64,000 bases of DNA, from NCBI RefSeq assembly GCF_014648035.1, contig NZ_BMQI01000016.1:26656-90655 (forward strand), read 5' to 3'. A model generated the notes under the pieces. It saw only the letters and a program-made list of their open reading frames with translations, did no database searches and was not told the origin of the DNA. Source of the stretch: Shewanella algicola. Lineage in GTDB: Bacteria; Pseudomonadota; Gammaproteobacteria; Enterobacterales; Shewanellaceae. The translations under genes and the position numbers were made by a program. Every line of letters begins with the position of its first letter. The first letter of the stretch is position 1. Positions 8,190-22,469 of the stretch are shown here, piece after piece.

Positions 8190-9332
8190 TTAGTATTCGT
8201 CTTCAGCGAGGTAATACAACCCTTGATTAACCAGTTGGGTTAATAGCTCAAGTAATGCGGGCTGTTCAACCAGTTCTCTGGCTTGCTCAGGCATAATGCT
8301 GACATTGTTGGCAAACAGTTGTAATACCGCTTCGCTTGCTTGTGCTAGTGGGTACTCGTCACCATTAATAAATAACCGTGACTGGCTGTCTTGTTCAAGA
8401 CATAACACTTTTAAGCCACCAATGCGCTGAATAATCGCGCCTTGCTCAATGGCATCAATTAAGTCTTCGTTGCTTAATGGTTCTTCATCTTCGCACACAT
8501 CCAGTTCAAATCTGTTTTGACTTAATAATTTGCCTAGCATGGTTTGGTATGCTTGAGGATCTTGAGCAAGTTGCACCAATAAATCCATAATGCCTTGTTG
8601 ATGCGTTTGGCTAATGATGCCGGGGGCCTCTGGTTCATCGGTGGAGGTAAAACGTTTATTGCCTAAATTGTTGTCGATAAGGCTGTCGGCTAATTCAGTT
8701 AATAATTCTTGTTGGCTCGGCGCTCTAAATCCAATGGAGTAGGACATGGCTAAAGTCACGGTTTCGCCGCAATGCGGATAACCTGGAGGAATGTATAACA
8801 CATCGCCTTTTTGCAATACCACATCAATAATTGGCTCAAAATCGTCAACTAAAGGTGAGTTTTCATTGCCACCACGACGTTTATGTTGGCCTTTGTCACC
8901 GACTTTCCAGCGACGTTCACCTTCACCTTGAATAATAAACACATCATAGTTGTCGATATGTGGTCCTACACCGCCGCCCGGTGTGGCAAACGACACCATT
9001 AAGTCATCAAAACGCCAGTCGGGTAAAAAGCGAAATGCTTCGACTAATGGCTGTGATGCGGGATACCAATGGTTAACGGCCTGCACTAATAACTGCCAGT
9101 TATCTTCGCCAAATTGGTCGTAGTCTTCAAATGGACCTTGAACCACGTCCCAATCATCACCTTTTGTGACCACCACGCGAGAGGAAATTTCTTCTTCGCA
9201 TGCGAGACCTGCAAGTTCGTCTGCAGCAATTGGGTCTTCAAAATCAACAAATGCCTGTTTGATGATAAGGGGTTTCTGCTGCCAATGCTGTTTAATAAAG
9301 GCTTGGGTATCAATATTTAATGTGTACATCAT
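8190..9332 (-). CDS. roxA: Ribosomal protein uL16 arginine hydroxylase (JmjC oxygenase)
   Basis: A 380-residue 2-oxoglutarate/Fe(II) oxygenase. The iron ligands are His125 and Asp127 (GPHIDNYD) and His187 (IPPGYPHCGE), the same numbering as E. coli YcfD/RoxA, which hydroxylates an arginine of ribosomal protein L16. The JmjC/cupin core spans about residues 90-210; the C-terminal ~160 residues form the dimerisation and winged-helix-like part. GAGGT precedes tandem ATG codons, so the start could be one codon later. It lies last on the minus strand in the rluE-nudJ-mnmA-hflD-purB series but is separated from purB by a terminator. Confidence 0.9.
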   Translation of the reverse strand: MMYTLNIDTQAFIKQHWQQKPLIIKQAFVDFEDPIAADELAGLACEEEISSRVVVTKGDDWDVVQGPFEDYDQFGEDNWQLLVQAVNHWYPASQPLVEAFRFLPDWRFDDLMVSFATPGGGVGPHIDNYDVFIIQGEGERRWKVGDKGQHKRRGGNENSPLVDDFEPIIDVVLQKGDVLYIPPGYPHCGETVTLAMSYSIGFRAPSQQELLTELADSLIDNNLGNKRFTSTDEPEAPGIISQTHQQGIMDLLVQLAQDPQAYQTMLGKLLSQNRFELDVCEDEEPLSNEDLIDAIEQGAIIQRIGGLKVLCLEQDSQSRLFINGDEYPLAQASEAVLQLFANNVSIMPEQARELVEQPALLELLTQLVNQGLYYLAEDEY

Positions 9333-9362
9333 TGACCTCAGATGGAGAATGGTAAATCCAAT

Positions 9363-9389
9363 AAAAAAGCGGCCACAGATGCGACCGCC
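9363..9389 (-). terminator. purB terminator
   Basis: On the minus strand a GC-rich hairpin (arms GCGGTC and GGCCGC with one T-G pair) is followed by TTTTTT. It lies about 30 bases after the purB stop and upstream of roxA, which implies roxA has its own promoter or depends on readthrough. Confidence 0.7.
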
Positions 9390-9415
9390 AAGATTAGCTA
9401 ATGTCGATTAAATGA

Positions 9416-10825
<1,410 letters not shown>

Positions 10826-11458
10826 TTAATTGTTATTTTGGCTTTTTTTAGCGGTATCAAATATCGCTTTTCGGGCAAACACTAAATGGCGACGTTTGCC
10901 GCCTAATTGGCGCCATAATACTGCGCTACGCATGGCTGCAAGCAGTAGGGCTCGAATTTTATGTTGTACGATAGGTTGCTTTAAACAATCAGGATTTCCC
11001 GATATTTGCAGTTTTGGACCTAATTCACTGATGATGTCGCTGTATATGCTGGCAAAGTTAGACACGACTTGCTCATCGGTAATTTCAAAGTGGCTTAGTT
11101 GGCGGTGTATTTGGTTAATGCGTTCAGCAAGCATGCCTAAGCCGTTTGCCGAACGAGCCAGTTTGCGCTCTAGCGCTAATACACCAACTAAGTAGCGGGT
11201 GGTTTCGACATCTTTATTGCTGCCATCGCCCAGTTGGTTTTGAATCAACTGGTAGCCTTTACTTAAAATGCTTTTGTCTTGATACACATCGGCAGTGGCT
11301 TCGGGCTCGGTGACTAAGATGGTATTTAATGTTGCCGCCAGCGCTTCTTTATCGCTTTCACCGTGGCGGGCTAAATACTGCACTTGACCAATCGCCTGTA
11401 AAATACCGGCAAAGGCCATTGTACGTTCGAACAGCAGACTCTCTGGAGTTTGACTCAC
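10826..11458 (-). CDS. hflD: High frequency lysogenization protein HflD homologue
   Basis: A 210-residue alpha-helical protein of the HflD/YcfC family, recognised from its conserved position between mnmA and purB and from internal blocks such as LARHGESD and [33 protein letters not shown] (the latter within residues about 115-150). In E. coli it is a peripheral membrane protein that binds phage lambda CII; its host role is unclear. The start is GTG, only three bases after the mnmA stop, and its ribosome binding site (GAGGATAA) overlaps the end of mnmA, so translation is probably coupled. Confidence 0.9.
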   Translation of the reverse strand: MSQTPESLLFERTMAFAGILQAIGQVQYLARHGESDKEALAATLNTILVTEPEATADVYQDKSILSKGYQLIQNQLGDGSNKDVETTRYLVGVLALERKLARSANGLGMLAERINQIHRQLSHFEITDEQVVSNFASIYSDIISELGPKLQISGNPDCLKQPIVQHKIRALLLAAMRSAVLWRQLGGKRRHLVFARKAIFDTAKKSQNNN

Positions 11459-11461
11459 GGT

Positions 11462-12580
11462 TTATCCTCGAACTAGGGTATCGATAATGCCGCCACCTAA
11501 ACAAATGTCGCCATCATAAAATACAGCCGATTGTCCAGGCGTGACTGCGGCAACTGGTGTATCGAACATGACGGTAATATTGTCTGGGTCGTTATAGACT
11601 AATGTACAGATAACATCACGTTGACGATAGCGGGTCTTGACTGTGATGTGACTGTTATTGGCTGGACCTTTACGGTCAACCCAATGCAGTTGATTAACGG
11701 TCATACCCTGTGACATTAAGCGCGGGTGTTCAGCACCTTGTGCCACCACGAGTACATTACGCAGTAAATCTTTTTCAACTACGTACCATGGGTCTTCGCT
11801 GCTGTTCTTTAAGCCGCCAATCCCTAGGCCTTTACGTTGCCCAAGAGTGTGGTACATCAAGCCTTGATGAGTACCAATGACTTCGCCTTCAGCGGTTTCA
11901 ATATCACCCGGTTGCGCCGGTAAATAAGTGGCTAAGAAATCTGTAAACTTGCGCTCGCCAATAAAACAAATGCCGGTACTGTCTTTTTTGTCGTGAGTGA
12001 TTAAGCCCATTTTTTTGGCAATCTCACGCACTTCATGTTTTTCAAGCTCACCGACAGGGAATAAACTGCGCGCCACTTGTTCATGGCTTAAGGTATATAA
12101 GAAGTAGCTTTGATCTTTATTGCCATCAACACCACGAAGCATTTCAACGTTGCCATCGCTGTTGTCGCGACGACGAACATAATGGCCCATGGCGATATAG
12201 TCGGCGTCTAAAATCTCGTCAGCAAATTCTAAAAAAGCTTTGAATTTGATTTCTTTGTTGCACATGATGTCTGGATTAGGCGTTCGGCCGGCTTTGTATT
12301 CAGCTAAGAAGTACTCGAACACGTTGTCCCAGTATTCTGCGGCAAAGTTGACGGTGTGCATTTTAATACCAAGCTTGTCACATACCGCTTGCGCATCTTT
12401 TAGATCATCTGCAGCGGCGCAATATTCGTCGGTGTCGTCTTCTTCCCAGTTCTTCATAAATAGGCCTTCAACCTCGTAACCTTGCTGGATAAGCAAATAG
12501 GCCGAAACAGAAGAATCTACACCGCCGGACATGCCGACAATGACTTTTTTACCGTTAGAAGTTGGGGTGATTGATGTCAT
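11462..12580 (-). CDS. mnmA: tRNA-specific 2-thiouridylase MnmA
   Basis: Adds sulfur to U34 of Lys, Glu and Gln tRNAs, using ATP and the Tus relay. The P-loop-like PP motif [10 protein letters not shown], the first catalytic cysteine in [12 protein letters not shown] and the second in [13 protein letters not shown] are all present, as is the C-terminal beta-barrel. I start it at ATG 12580, which has AGGA five bases upstream; the frame is open for five more codons. The product has 372 residues, normal for the family. It is followed at three bases by hflD. Confidence 0.95.
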   Translation of the reverse strand: MTSITPTSNGKKVIVGMSGGVDSSVSAYLLIQQGYEVEGLFMKNWEEDDTDEYCAAADDLKDAQAVCDKLGIKMHTVNFAAEYWDNVFEYFLAEYKAGRTPNPDIMCNKEIKFKAFLEFADEILDADYIAMGHYVRRRDNSDGNVEMLRGVDGNKDQSYFLYTLSHEQVARSLFPVGELEKHEVREIAKKMGLITHDKKDSTGICFIGERKFTDFLATYLPAQPGDIETAEGEVIGTHQGLMYHTLGQRKGLGIGGLKNSSEDPWYVVEKDLLRNVLVVAQGAEHPRLMSQGMTVNQLHWVDRKGPANNSHITVKTRYRQRDVICTLVYNDPDNITVMFDTPVAAVTPGQSAVFYDGDICLGGGIIDTLVRG

Positions 12581-12826
12581 AAATCCTAAAACCATTGAAT
12601 ATAGAGAGTATGTATATGGTGGTGTCTGTTTACGGTTTCAAGTTAATGATAACAATTGACTGAGCTTGAAAGCCGTTAAACAAGGTCAAAAATAAAGTAA
12701 AAGAGAGATAAACCTTATCTTATCGAGTAAACATTACATTTGTGCGGCGCATATTCTACCACGCATTCGAGCACTGGGCTATCTTGAAGGACAGTCAATA
12801 TAGGGCTATATAGGGCTAAAACTGAG

Positions 12827-13360
12827 CTAACGCGTGTGCAAATAATCCGCATTAAGTAAAGATAATGGTAAATGGTGCGGACTCGGTTTTGCATTGCTTT
12901 TGGGCGTTAAATCTCTGGTTGCCGGAGGGGATTGGTCTAACAATCCGGCTTGTTGTATATAATCATCAATACTTTTGAGCACGAGCGGGCTGCGTAATTG
13001 ATCGCCTAACTCACTAATTTGTTTGCGAGATAACCAATGAGTTCGGGTAATGGCGCTATCGAGTGGCGTGGCCTCAATAGGTTGCTCTAGAGCAATGCAG
13101 AAGGTATATCGTACAAACGCGAGTTCATCACTGGCACTAAATTGATAAATCCCCACAATGGCTTGCGGTACAATGTCCAGTCCAGTTTCTTCTAACACCT
13201 CCCGTGAGCAGGCATCAATAAGTGACTCATTGGCTTCTAAATGTCCTGCGGGCTGATTAAATTTAACCCGGCCATTAATCATTTCTTCAACCAGTAAAAA
13301 CTTACCCTGGCTGTACACGACACAGGCGACGGTGGTATTGGGTTTATAGCGTTGAGTCAT
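12827..13360 (-). CDS. nudJ: Nudix phosphatase NudJ
   Basis: A 177-residue Nudix hydrolase with the Nudix box GHLEANESLIDACSREVLEE followed by TGLD. NudJ of E. coli hydrolyses nucleoside tri- and diphosphates and the thiamine precursor HMP-PP. Its place between rluE and mnmA matches E. coli order. The C-terminal ~30 residues after the Nudix fold (SPPATRDLTPKSNAKPS) are polar and probably disordered, a little longer than in E. coli. GGGAT precedes the ATG. Confidence 0.9.
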   Translation of the reverse strand: MTQRYKPNTTVACVVYSQGKFLLVEEMINGRVKFNQPAGHLEANESLIDACSREVLEETGLDIVPQAIVGIYQFSASDELAFVRYTFCIALEQPIEATPLDSAITRTHWLSRKQISELGDQLRSPLVLKSIDDYIQQAGLLDQSPPATRDLTPKSNAKPSPHHLPLSLLNADYLHTR

Positions 13361-13409
13361 ATATTTAATCCCTTATGCGTGTATCGCTAATGTTATTTAT
13401 GATTAACGG

Positions 13410-14087
13410 TTAACGTTGGCTGATTTGTTTGTATTGACCATTTTGTAAATCATCTAGACACCATTGACCTATTTTATAACGGATTAATCTTAAGGTTGGG
13501 TGGCCTACATGGGCAGTCATGCGTCTGACTTGACGATTTCGACCTTCACAGATTTGCACTTCAAGCCAGGTAGTGGGTATTGATTTTCGCTCTCGTACTG
13601 GCGGTACTCGGGGCCAAATAGCGGGTGAGTCCATTACTTTGACCTTTGCCGGTAAAGTCATGCCGTCTTTAAGTTCTACTCCATCGCACAATGCTTGTAT
13701 TGCAGCATCTGTTGGTTCACCTTCAACTTGTACCCAGTAGGTTTTAAAGGTTTTTTTATTTGGCTGGGTTAGTTTAGCTTGCAGCTTGCCATCGTTGGTG
13801 AGCAGTAATAAGCCTTCACTGTCGCGATCTAAACGTCCGGCGGCGTACACGTCACTAATGGGGATAAAGTCTTTTAGTGTTTGTCGACCTGATTCATCGG
13901 TAAATTGGCAAAGCACGTCAAACGGTTTATTAAACAACACGATAATGGGATTTTCGACAGGCGGTTTCGCCGGGTTTTTACGTCGAGTTGTTTTGCCCGC
14001 GAGTGTAGACTTAGACGTTTGCGATAAGGGACGGCCATTTTTGGCAGCCGTTTTTTTAAATGAACTGAATTTACCTGAGTTTGCCAT
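13410..14087 (-). CDS. rluE: 23S rRNA pseudouridine(2457) synthase RluE
   Basis: A 225-residue RsuA/RluB/E/F-family pseudouridine synthase. The catalytic aspartate is in [17 protein letters not shown]; other family blocks are [10 protein letters not shown] and [21 protein letters not shown]. The S4 domain of RsuA is absent, as in RluE, and the first ~45 residues are a basic Ser/Lys-rich tail. It is the first gene of the minus-strand rluE-nudJ-mnmA-hflD-purB run and is divergent from icd, as in E. coli. The nearest AAGGA lies rather far from the ATG, with a short GGATA/TATCC inverted repeat between them. Confidence 0.92.
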   Translation of the reverse strand: MANSGKFSSFKKTAAKNGRPLSQTSKSTLAGKTTRRKNPAKPPVENPIIVLFNKPFDVLCQFTDESGRQTLKDFIPISDVYAAGRLDRDSEGLLLLTNDGKLQAKLTQPNKKTFKTYWVQVEGEPTDAAIQALCDGVELKDGMTLPAKVKVMDSPAIWPRVPPVRERKSIPTTWLEVQICEGRNRQVRRMTAHVGHPTLRLIRYKIGQWCLDDLQNGQYKQISQR

Positions 14088-16702
<2,615 letters not shown>

Positions 16703-16800
16703 TTTGCTTGTTAATTAATGGGGCATTACTTTGAATTGAGTTTGAATTTGAAGCTCTGTCCTTATTAATAACAAATTTATGCTTTATTTTTAGACAATAA

Positions 16801-16830
16801 AAAAGACAGGGATTAAAATCCCTGTCTTTT
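16801..16830. terminator. Bidirectional terminator between icd and cspD
   Basis: A perfect stem of GACAGGGAT (16805-16813) and ATCCCTGTC (16818-16826), loop TAAA, flanked by AAAA and TTTT so that it serves both converging genes. Confidence 0.88.
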
Positions 16831-16850
16831 TGTTTTATAGTCTCTACCTA

Positions 16851-17057
16851 CTATTTTGTAGGTGAGATGGCTGAAGCATGCATTCCTTTAGGACCTTCTT
16901 CAACTTCGAAGCACACAGGTTGACCTGCTTTTAAGGTACGATAACCTTCCATTTCGATAGTTGAATAGTGCGCAAATACATCCTCGCCACCCTGATCTGG
17001 GCAAATAAACCCGAATCCTTTGGCGTTGTTGAACCACTTTACAGTTCCGTTTGCCAT
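16851..17057 (-). CDS. cspD: Cold-shock-domain protein CspD
   Basis: A 68-residue single cold-shock domain with RNP1 (KGFGFI) and RNP2 (VFAHYS) RNA/ssDNA-binding motifs. I call it CspD rather than CspA because it lies divergent from clpS-clpA, as cspD does in E. coli, and has the CspD-like sequence [15 protein letters not shown]. In E. coli CspD is induced in stationary phase and inhibits replication. It has a strong AAGGAAG ribosome binding site. The 196-base divergent region towards clpS is very AT-rich. Confidence 0.9.
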   Translation of the reverse strand: MANGTVKWFNNAKGFGFICPDQGGEDVFAHYSTIEMEGYRTLKAGQPVCFEVEEGPKGMHASAISPTK

Positions 17058-17253
17058 ACTTCCACTTCCTTCTGTTGTCTACTTACCAGTAAGATAGTAA
17101 AACTTATTATCCAGCGGTCTAGTATTCGCCGCCTAGCAAATAGAATGAAATTTGTACGAAAAGATGTCAAGCATAAATTAACAAAAAGACAACATTTAAT
17201 TAATTTAATAATATCAAGTGGTCGGGAACCAAACGAGAGGCTAGTATTAAACA

Positions 17254-17562
17254 ATGGCTAAATTAGGCAGTGTAGAACATACCGAAGAAAAGGTTGAATC
17301 TGAGCTACAACCACCCCATATGTATAAAGTGGTGCTAAACAATGATGATTACACCCCGATGGATTTTGTGGTTGAAGTATTACAACGCTTCTTTGAGAAA
17401 AATGAGCAGCAAGCTGTTGATATCATGTTAGCGATACATCACCAGGGCAAAGGATTGTGTGGGGTTTTCCCATTTGGGATCGCCGAAACTAAAGTTTTTC
17501 AAGTAAATCAGTTTGCAAGAGAAAACCAACATCCGTTACTGTGTACATTAGAGAAAGCATAA
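17254..17562 (+). CDS. clpS: ClpA adaptor protein ClpS
   Basis: A 102-residue N-recognin that delivers proteins with bulky hydrophobic N-termini to ClpAP. The family core [19 protein letters not shown] at about residues 26-44 holds the conserved Asn-Asp pair that contacts the substrate amino terminus, and the [15 protein letters not shown] segment follows. The N-terminal ~24 residues form the acidic flexible tail inserted into ClpA. It is upstream of clpA by 45 bases, presumably one transcript, and divergent from cspD. Confidence 0.96.
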   Translation: MAKLGSVEHTEEKVESELQPPHMYKVVLNNDDYTPMDFVVEVLQRFFEKNEQQAVDIMLAIHHQGKGLCGVFPFGIAETKVFQVNQFARENQHPLLCTLEKA

Positions 17563-17607
17563 AAAAATCGTTTTCTTACAGTCTGTGGTTAAATTTAGGG
17601 GGTGCTT

Positions 17608-19866
17608 ATGCTGAACAAAGATCTGGAAGTCACCTTGAACCTAGCGTTTCAGCAAGCTAGAGATTCACGTCATGAATACATGACGGTAGAACATTTATTA
17701 TTAGCGCTTATTGATAATCCAGCCGCGTATGAGGCGTTAATTGCCTGCGGTGCGGATGTTAATCGTCTTCGTGAAGAAGTGGCTAATTTCATTCAACAAA
17801 CCACACCTATCATTGCAGAGTCACCTGAAGAGCGTGAAACCCAACCGACATTAGGGTTTCAGCGAGTACTTCAACGGGCTGTTTTTCATGTGCAATCATC
17901 TGGTCGTAACGAAGTGACCGGCGCAAATGTGCTGGTGGCTATTTTTAGTGAACAAGAATCACAAGCCGTATATTTATTACGTCGTAGCGAAATTACTCGT
18001 CTAGATGTGGTTAATTTTATTTCCCACGGCATGAGCAAAGACGAAGAATCTGGTGAATCGTCGGATCAAGAGCGCATTGAAGATCAATCTGACAATAGCG
18101 AAGAGCGCAGCATGTTAGCGCAGTTTGCCTCTAATCTTAATCAGCTTGCTAAAGACGGCAACATCGACCCATTAATTGGTCGTGATGCTGAAATTGAACG
18201 CGCAATTCAAACCTTATGTCGTCGTCGTAAAAATAATCCATTGTTGGTTGGTGAAGCGGGCGTGGGTAAAACTGCGATTGCTGAAGGCTTAGCCTATCGC
18301 ATCGTTACCGAACAAGTGCCAGATGTGATGGCCGATGCCACAGTGTACTCGTTAGATTTAGGGGCGTTATTGGCCGGTACCAAATACCGTGGCGACTTTG
18401 AAAAGCGCTTTAAAAGCTTACTAAAAGAATTGTCAACAGACGAACATGCCATTTTATTCATTGATGAAATTCATACCATCATTGGTGCAGGTGCAGCGTC
18501 TGGCGGGGTAATGGACGCCTCTAATTTATTAAAGCCCTTGTTATCGAGCGGTAAGTTACGTTGCATGGGCTCAACGACGTTCCAAGAGTATCAAAGTATT
18601 TTTGAGAAGGACCGCGCGTTAGCGCGTCGATTCCAAAAAATTGATATTAATGAGCCGTCAGTGGCTGAAACCACCAAGATTTTGATGGGACTTAAGTCAA
18701 AATACGAAGAATATCACGGTGTGCGTTATACCCAAGCCGCCATCAGCAGCGCTGCTAGCTTGTCCGCGAAGCACATTAATGACCGTCACTTACCAGACAA
18801 AGCCATTGATGTGATTGACGAGGCGGGCGCTCGCATGGTGATGATGCCGCAAAGTAAACGCAAAAAAACCATTGGCCAGCCTGAAATCGAAGCAATTATT
18901 GCTAAATTGGCGCGTATTCCTGAGAAGTCGGTATCGTCGACTGACAAGGATATGTTACGAAACCTTGAACGTAACCTTAAGATGGTGGTGTTTGGTCAGG
19001 ATAAAGCGATTGAGAGCCTTAGTGCTGCCATCCGTTTGTCGCGCAGTGGTTTAGGTTCAGAAAAAAGACCTGTGGGTAGTTTTATGTTTGCCGGTCCGAC
19101 GGGTGTGGGTAAAACAGAGGTCACCAGCCAGCTTGCTTCGTGTTTGAACTTGAAGCTTATCCGTTTTGATATGTCTGAGTATATGGAACGCCACACAGTG
19201 TCACGCCTCATTGGTGCGCCTCCAGGCTATGTGGGTTATGACCAAGGCGGGTTGTTAACAGATGCTGTGATTAAAAATCCACATTGCGTGGTTCTACTTG
19301 ATGAAATTGAGAAGGCGCATCCAGATGTGTTCAACTTACTTTTACAAGTCATGGATCACGGTACATTAACCGACAATAATGGCCGCAAAGCTGACTTTAG
19401 AAACGTCACCTTGGTAATGACCACCAATGCCGGTGTGCAGGAGACGATTCGTAAGTCGATTGGTTTCCAGCAGCAAGATCATACTCAAGATGCGTTAGCG
19501 GAAATCAACAAAGTATTTTCACCTGAGTTCCGTAACCGTTTAGATTCGATTGTCTGGTTTAATCACTTAGACATGACAGTCATCGCTAAAGTGGTTGATA
19601 AGTTCTTAGTAGAGCTTCAAGCGCAGCTAGATGATAAACGAGTCACCTTAGAAGTGAGTGACGAAGCACGTACCTTGTTGGCCGAGAAAGGCTACGACAA
19701 GTCAATGGGTGCTCGTCCTATGTCGAGGGTGGTGACCGAATTAATTAAACGTCCATTAGCGGATGAAATCTTATTTGGGATCCTTGAGCGTGGCGGTATT
19801 GCGCACATTGATGTCAAAGACGGTGAGATTAATATTGATTGTGAGGCCACTGAGAAGGTGTCTTAA
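17608..19866 (+). CDS. clpA: ATP-dependent Clp protease ATP-binding subunit ClpA
   Basis: A 752-residue class I Clp/Hsp100 unfoldase that feeds ClpP. Order: N-domain repeats (about 1-145), first AAA module with GEAGVGKT near residue 215 and FIDEIHT, second AAA module with GPTGVGKT near residue 496 and LLDEIEKAH. The ClpP-docking loop reads IGF (SIGFQQQD). There is no ClpB-type middle coiled coil. The ATG at 17608 follows AGGGGG; a GTG two codons earlier is less well spaced. It is downstream of clpS and followed by a strong terminator. Confidence 0.97.
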   Translation: MLNKDLEVTLNLAFQQARDSRHEYMTVEHLLLALIDNPAAYEALIACGADVNRLREEVANFIQQTTPIIAESPEERETQPTLGFQRVLQRAVFHVQSSGRNEVTGANVLVAIFSEQESQAVYLLRRSEITRLDVVNFISHGMSKDEESGESSDQERIEDQSDNSEERSMLAQFASNLNQLAKDGNIDPLIGRDAEIERAIQTLCRRRKNNPLLVGEAGVGKTAIAEGLAYRIVTEQVPDVMADATVYSLDLGALLAGTKYRGDFEKRFKSLLKELSTDEHAILFIDEIHTIIGAGAASGGVMDASNLLKPLLSSGKLRCMGSTTFQEYQSIFEKDRALARRFQKIDINEPSVAETTKILMGLKSKYEEYHGVRYTQAAISSAASLSAKHINDRHLPDKAIDVIDEAGARMVMMPQSKRKKTIGQPEIEAIIAKLARIPEKSVSSTDKDMLRNLERNLKMVVFGQDKAIESLSAAIRLSRSGLGSEKRPVGSFMFAGPTGVGKTEVTSQLASCLNLKLIRFDMSEYMERHTVSRLIGAPPGYVGYDQGGLLTDAVIKNPHCVVLLDEIEKAHPDVFNLLLQVMDHGTLTDNNGRKADFRNVTLVMTTNAGVQETIRKSIGFQQQDHTQDALAEINKVFSPEFRNRLDSIVWFNHLDMTVIAKVVDKFLVELQAQLDDKRVTLEVSDEARTLLAEKGYDKSMGARPMSRVVTELIKRPLADEILFGILERGGIAHIDVKDGEINIDCEATEKVS

Positions 19867-19895
19867 ACAGCCGGTTTACTCGGTAAAATGACAAT

Positions 19896-19925
19896 AAAAA
19901 GATGACCAAGTGGTCATCTTTTTTT
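19896..19925 (+). terminator. clpA terminator
   Basis: Arms GATGACC and GGTCATC around AAGT, extended by an A-run and followed by seven T. It lies 30 bases after the clpA stop. Confidence 0.88.
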
Positions 19926-20053
19926 ATCCGCAGAATCACTATTCCCACCACATTAATTATGTCATCCGTTCAGATGTTTTATGGTTCTTTATACAACAAA
20001 AATTGGTTTGCTGCCTGACCAGATAATGAATAGGATGGAGAGTAGACTCAACA

Positions 20054-20083
20054 ACAAAAAAACCGACTTACAGTCGGCTTTTA
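20054..20083 (-). terminator. infA terminator
   Basis: On the minus strand, arms CCGACT and AGTCGG enclose GTA, flanked by AAAAG and a run of seven T. It lies about 20 bases after the infA stop. Confidence 0.85.
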
Positions 20084-20101
20084 CAATGTTGAGGCTAGCG
20101 A

Positions 20102-20335
<234 letters not shown>

Positions 20336-20398
20336 TTAGCCTTCAAATATGAAAAATCGGGCGTATCATGCCCCAAAATCGCGTAACTGTAAAGGGTG

Positions 20399-21118
20399 TT
20401 AGCAAGAAAGAGGTTCAAGTTGTTCACCAATTTGCCAACCTTGGGGTGTTAATATTTGATAAGGTCGATATTGACGCTTATAACGCATTTTTCGATTTTG
20501 ATCAATTTGATAGCCTAAATACAAATAACGCTTGCCCATAGACTTAGCCAGTTGGCATTGAATTAAGATCATCAACGAGCCCAATGAGCGGTCTGCATAG
20601 TCAGGATCAAAATAACTGTAGATAGCAGAAAAGCTGTGGACCATGTTGTCGGTGACAGCAACCCCAATCAGTTGGTCTTTATCAAACACTTCAATAAACA
20701 TGGGCGGTAGCCAATCAGACAATAAAAAATCATCATACTGGGTTTGAGAGGCCGGATACATTGGTCCGTCGTTATGACGTTCTTTAATATAACGTTGATA
20801 AAGCTCAAAATGTTCAGGGCGAGTTTGGTAATTTACTTTCCAGTGTAAATCTTGACTATTTTTTAAGGTTCTCTTTTGGCGTTTTGACAATACAAAATCG
20901 TGCACATTTAGGCGTATCGATTGGCACGCTTGGCAACTCGGACAGCGCGGTTTATAGATTGAATTACCATTACGACGAAAGCCCATCCCCAGCAATTGCT
21001 CAAATAAAGCTCCGTCAATATGCGGTTCTTGGATAATGAGTAATTGCTCTTTGTTGCCTTCAATATAATTGCAATCAAATGGTTGGCTTATTCCGACACT
21101 CACAGATTTAGAATTCAA
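20399..21118 (-). CDS. bpt: Aspartate/glutamate leucyltransferase Bpt
   Basis: A 239-residue protein of the arginyl-transferase (ATE1/Bpt) fold. Bacterial members transfer leucine from Leu-tRNA to proteins with N-terminal Asp or Glu, making them ClpS/ClpA substrates. The cysteine cluster CPSCQACQS and the C-terminal core [17 protein letters not shown] are present. The start is a TTG at 21118 with GAGG six bases upstream, inside the end of aat; the frames overlap by 11 bases, so translation is probably coupled. E. coli lacks this gene, so its presence beside aat, clpS and clpA is informative. Confidence 0.93.
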   Translation of the reverse strand: MNSKSVSVGISQPFDCNYIEGNKEQLLIIQEPHIDGALFEQLLGMGFRRNGNSIYKPRCPSCQACQSIRLNVHDFVLSKRQKRTLKNSQDLHWKVNYQTRPEHFELYQRYIKERHNDGPMYPASQTQYDDFLLSDWLPPMFIEVFDKDQLIGVAVTDNMVHSFSAIYSYFDPDYADRSLGSLMILIQCQLAKSMGKRYLYLGYQIDQNRKMRYKRQYRPYQILTPQGWQIGEQLEPLSC

Positions 21119-21815
21119 TTAAGACCTCTTGTTTGTTCCATATCGATGGCGATATTGATTGGTCTCGATAACGGTGAAGTAAGGTTAAAAAATCATGTCT
21201 TGGTAGCGCTTTTGCGCCCAAACTGACTAGATGTGGGTTCATTACTTGTGCATCAATGAGTTTAAAACCATGCTGCACCACATGCTGGTTAAGTATAGCA
21301 AAAGCGGCTTTTGATGCATTGGTTTGTCGATGAAACATTGATTCGCCACAAAAAACACCGCCAACCGCTATACCATATAAACCGCCCACGAGGTGCTCTC
21401 CATCCCATACTTCTATCGAATGGGCTTTACCTTGTAAATGTAACTCGTAATATGCCATTTGAATTTCAGCTGAAATCCAGGTGCCATCTTGTGCGCTGCG
21501 AGGGGCTGAACAACCCGCTACAACGTCTAAAAAAGCATAATTAATGGTATAGCGCCAGGTGGATTTTTTAAGGAACTTTAGCAAGCTTTTGCTGCCAAAA
21601 GGATAAGTGGGAGTAAACACGGCACGCGGATCGGGCGACCACCATAAAATAGGGTCGCTACTATTAAACCACGGGAATATGCCCTCATGATACGCTTTCA
21701 GTAAGCGTTGAGGCTGCAAGTCCCCTCCAATGGCAAGTAAGCCATTTGGGTCGGTGAGCGCATGTTCTGGCGGCGGGAAGCCGATAGACCGATTTAAATA
21801 AGACAGTGAGTTCAC
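21108..21815 (-). CDS. aat: Leucyl/phenylalanyl-tRNA-protein transferase
   Basis: A 235-residue enzyme that adds Leu or Phe to proteins starting with Lys or Arg, marking them for ClpS-ClpAP. Family blocks [28 protein letters not shown] and [10 protein letters not shown] are intact, as is [19 protein letters not shown]. The start appears to be the GTG at 21815, since the frame is closed by a stop not far upstream; there is no strong ribosome binding site, so initiation may be weak. It is the first gene of the aat-bpt pair. Confidence 0.95.
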   Translation of the reverse strand: MNSLSYLNRSIGFPPPEHALTDPNGLLAIGGDLQPQRLLKAYHEGIFPWFNSSDPILWWSPDPRAVFTPTYPFGSKSLLKFLKKSTWRYTINYAFLDVVAGCSAPRSAQDGTWISAEIQMAYYELHLQGKAHSIEVWDGEHLVGGLYGIAVGGVFCGESMFHRQTNASKAAFAILNQHVVQHGFKLIDAQVMNPHLVSLGAKALPRHDFLTLLHRYRDQSISPSIWNKQEVLIEF

Positions 21816-21867
21816 AATTGAGTATATTAATTGTCATACCTTATCGTTAACTTAGCGGAAAATAGCG

Positions 21868-22356
21868 ATGTTTAAAATAATAACCGTCACCGGAAAGAGT
21901 TTTTTTGCTGTATTACTGACATTTTGCTTGTTTAGTAGCCTGGCACAAGCCGCTTATGAGCGTAACCAGGCTGTGCCGGTTGAGAAAGTGTTGTACGGCA
22001 ACATTGAGTCAGTACGGCAGGTGAATGAAAAGCAATTAGTCGAAGACAGCCGCAGCGGTTGGAAAACATTTGGCGGAGCCTTAATCGGTGGGGTGATTGG
22101 TCATCAATTTGGCAGTGGATCTGGCCAGGATGTGGCTACGGTATTGGGTGCGTTAATTGGTGGCGGTTTAGGCAGTCAGCATGGACAATCGGCCTATTAT
22201 CTTGAAAATAAACTGGTAGAATTAATGATCACTCAAGAAGATGGCAGCCAAGTGATGGTGATTCAAGATCTCGACCCTGGCATGAGCTTTAGTGCTGGTG
22301 ATGAAGTGCGAGTGGTATATTTAAAAGGTTATGTCCGAGTCGATTTAGCCATGTAA
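21868..22356 (+). CDS. Glycine-zipper 2TM domain envelope protein
   Basis: A 162-residue exported protein: signal peptide to about residue 28 (SSLAQAA|YE), then a glycine zipper (FGGALIGGVIGHQFGSGSG and LGALIGGGLGSQHGQ, about residues 69-110) and a small C-terminal beta domain. This is the SlyB/Rickettsia 17-kDa-like layout, but there is no lipobox cysteine, so it is probably not lipidated. Role unknown; members are often linked to envelope stress or integrity. It is divergent from aat across only 52 bases and ends at its own terminator. Confidence 0.75.
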   Translation: MFKIITVTGKSFFAVLLTFCLFSSLAQAAYERNQAVPVEKVLYGNIESVRQVNEKQLVEDSRSGWKTFGGALIGGVIGHQFGSGSGQDVATVLGALIGGGLGSQHGQSAYYLENKLVELMITQEDGSQVMVIQDLDPGMSFSAGDEVRVVYLKGYVRVDLAM

Positions 22357-22405
22357 TTCGATTAATCTGACAACAATCGATTAAACAAGAAAGTATCAAT
22401 AACAT

Positions 22406-22427
22406 AAAAGGAGCCTAGGCTCCTTTT
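22406..22427. terminator. Terminator after glycine-zipper gene, probably bidirectional
   Basis: Arms AAAAGGAGC and GCTCCTTTT around CTAG. It lies 50 bases after the glycine-zipper stop and about 40 bases beyond the converging gene at 22470. Confidence 0.8.
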
Positions 22428-22469
22428 GTGTTGATGCTAATTTATTTTATACGAATAAGCCGTATTAAA

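Noticed and set aside
19951..19962. Second copy of the edge repeat
   Set aside because: Only 12 bases match exactly and the flanks diverge, so it is not enough to call a repeat copy.
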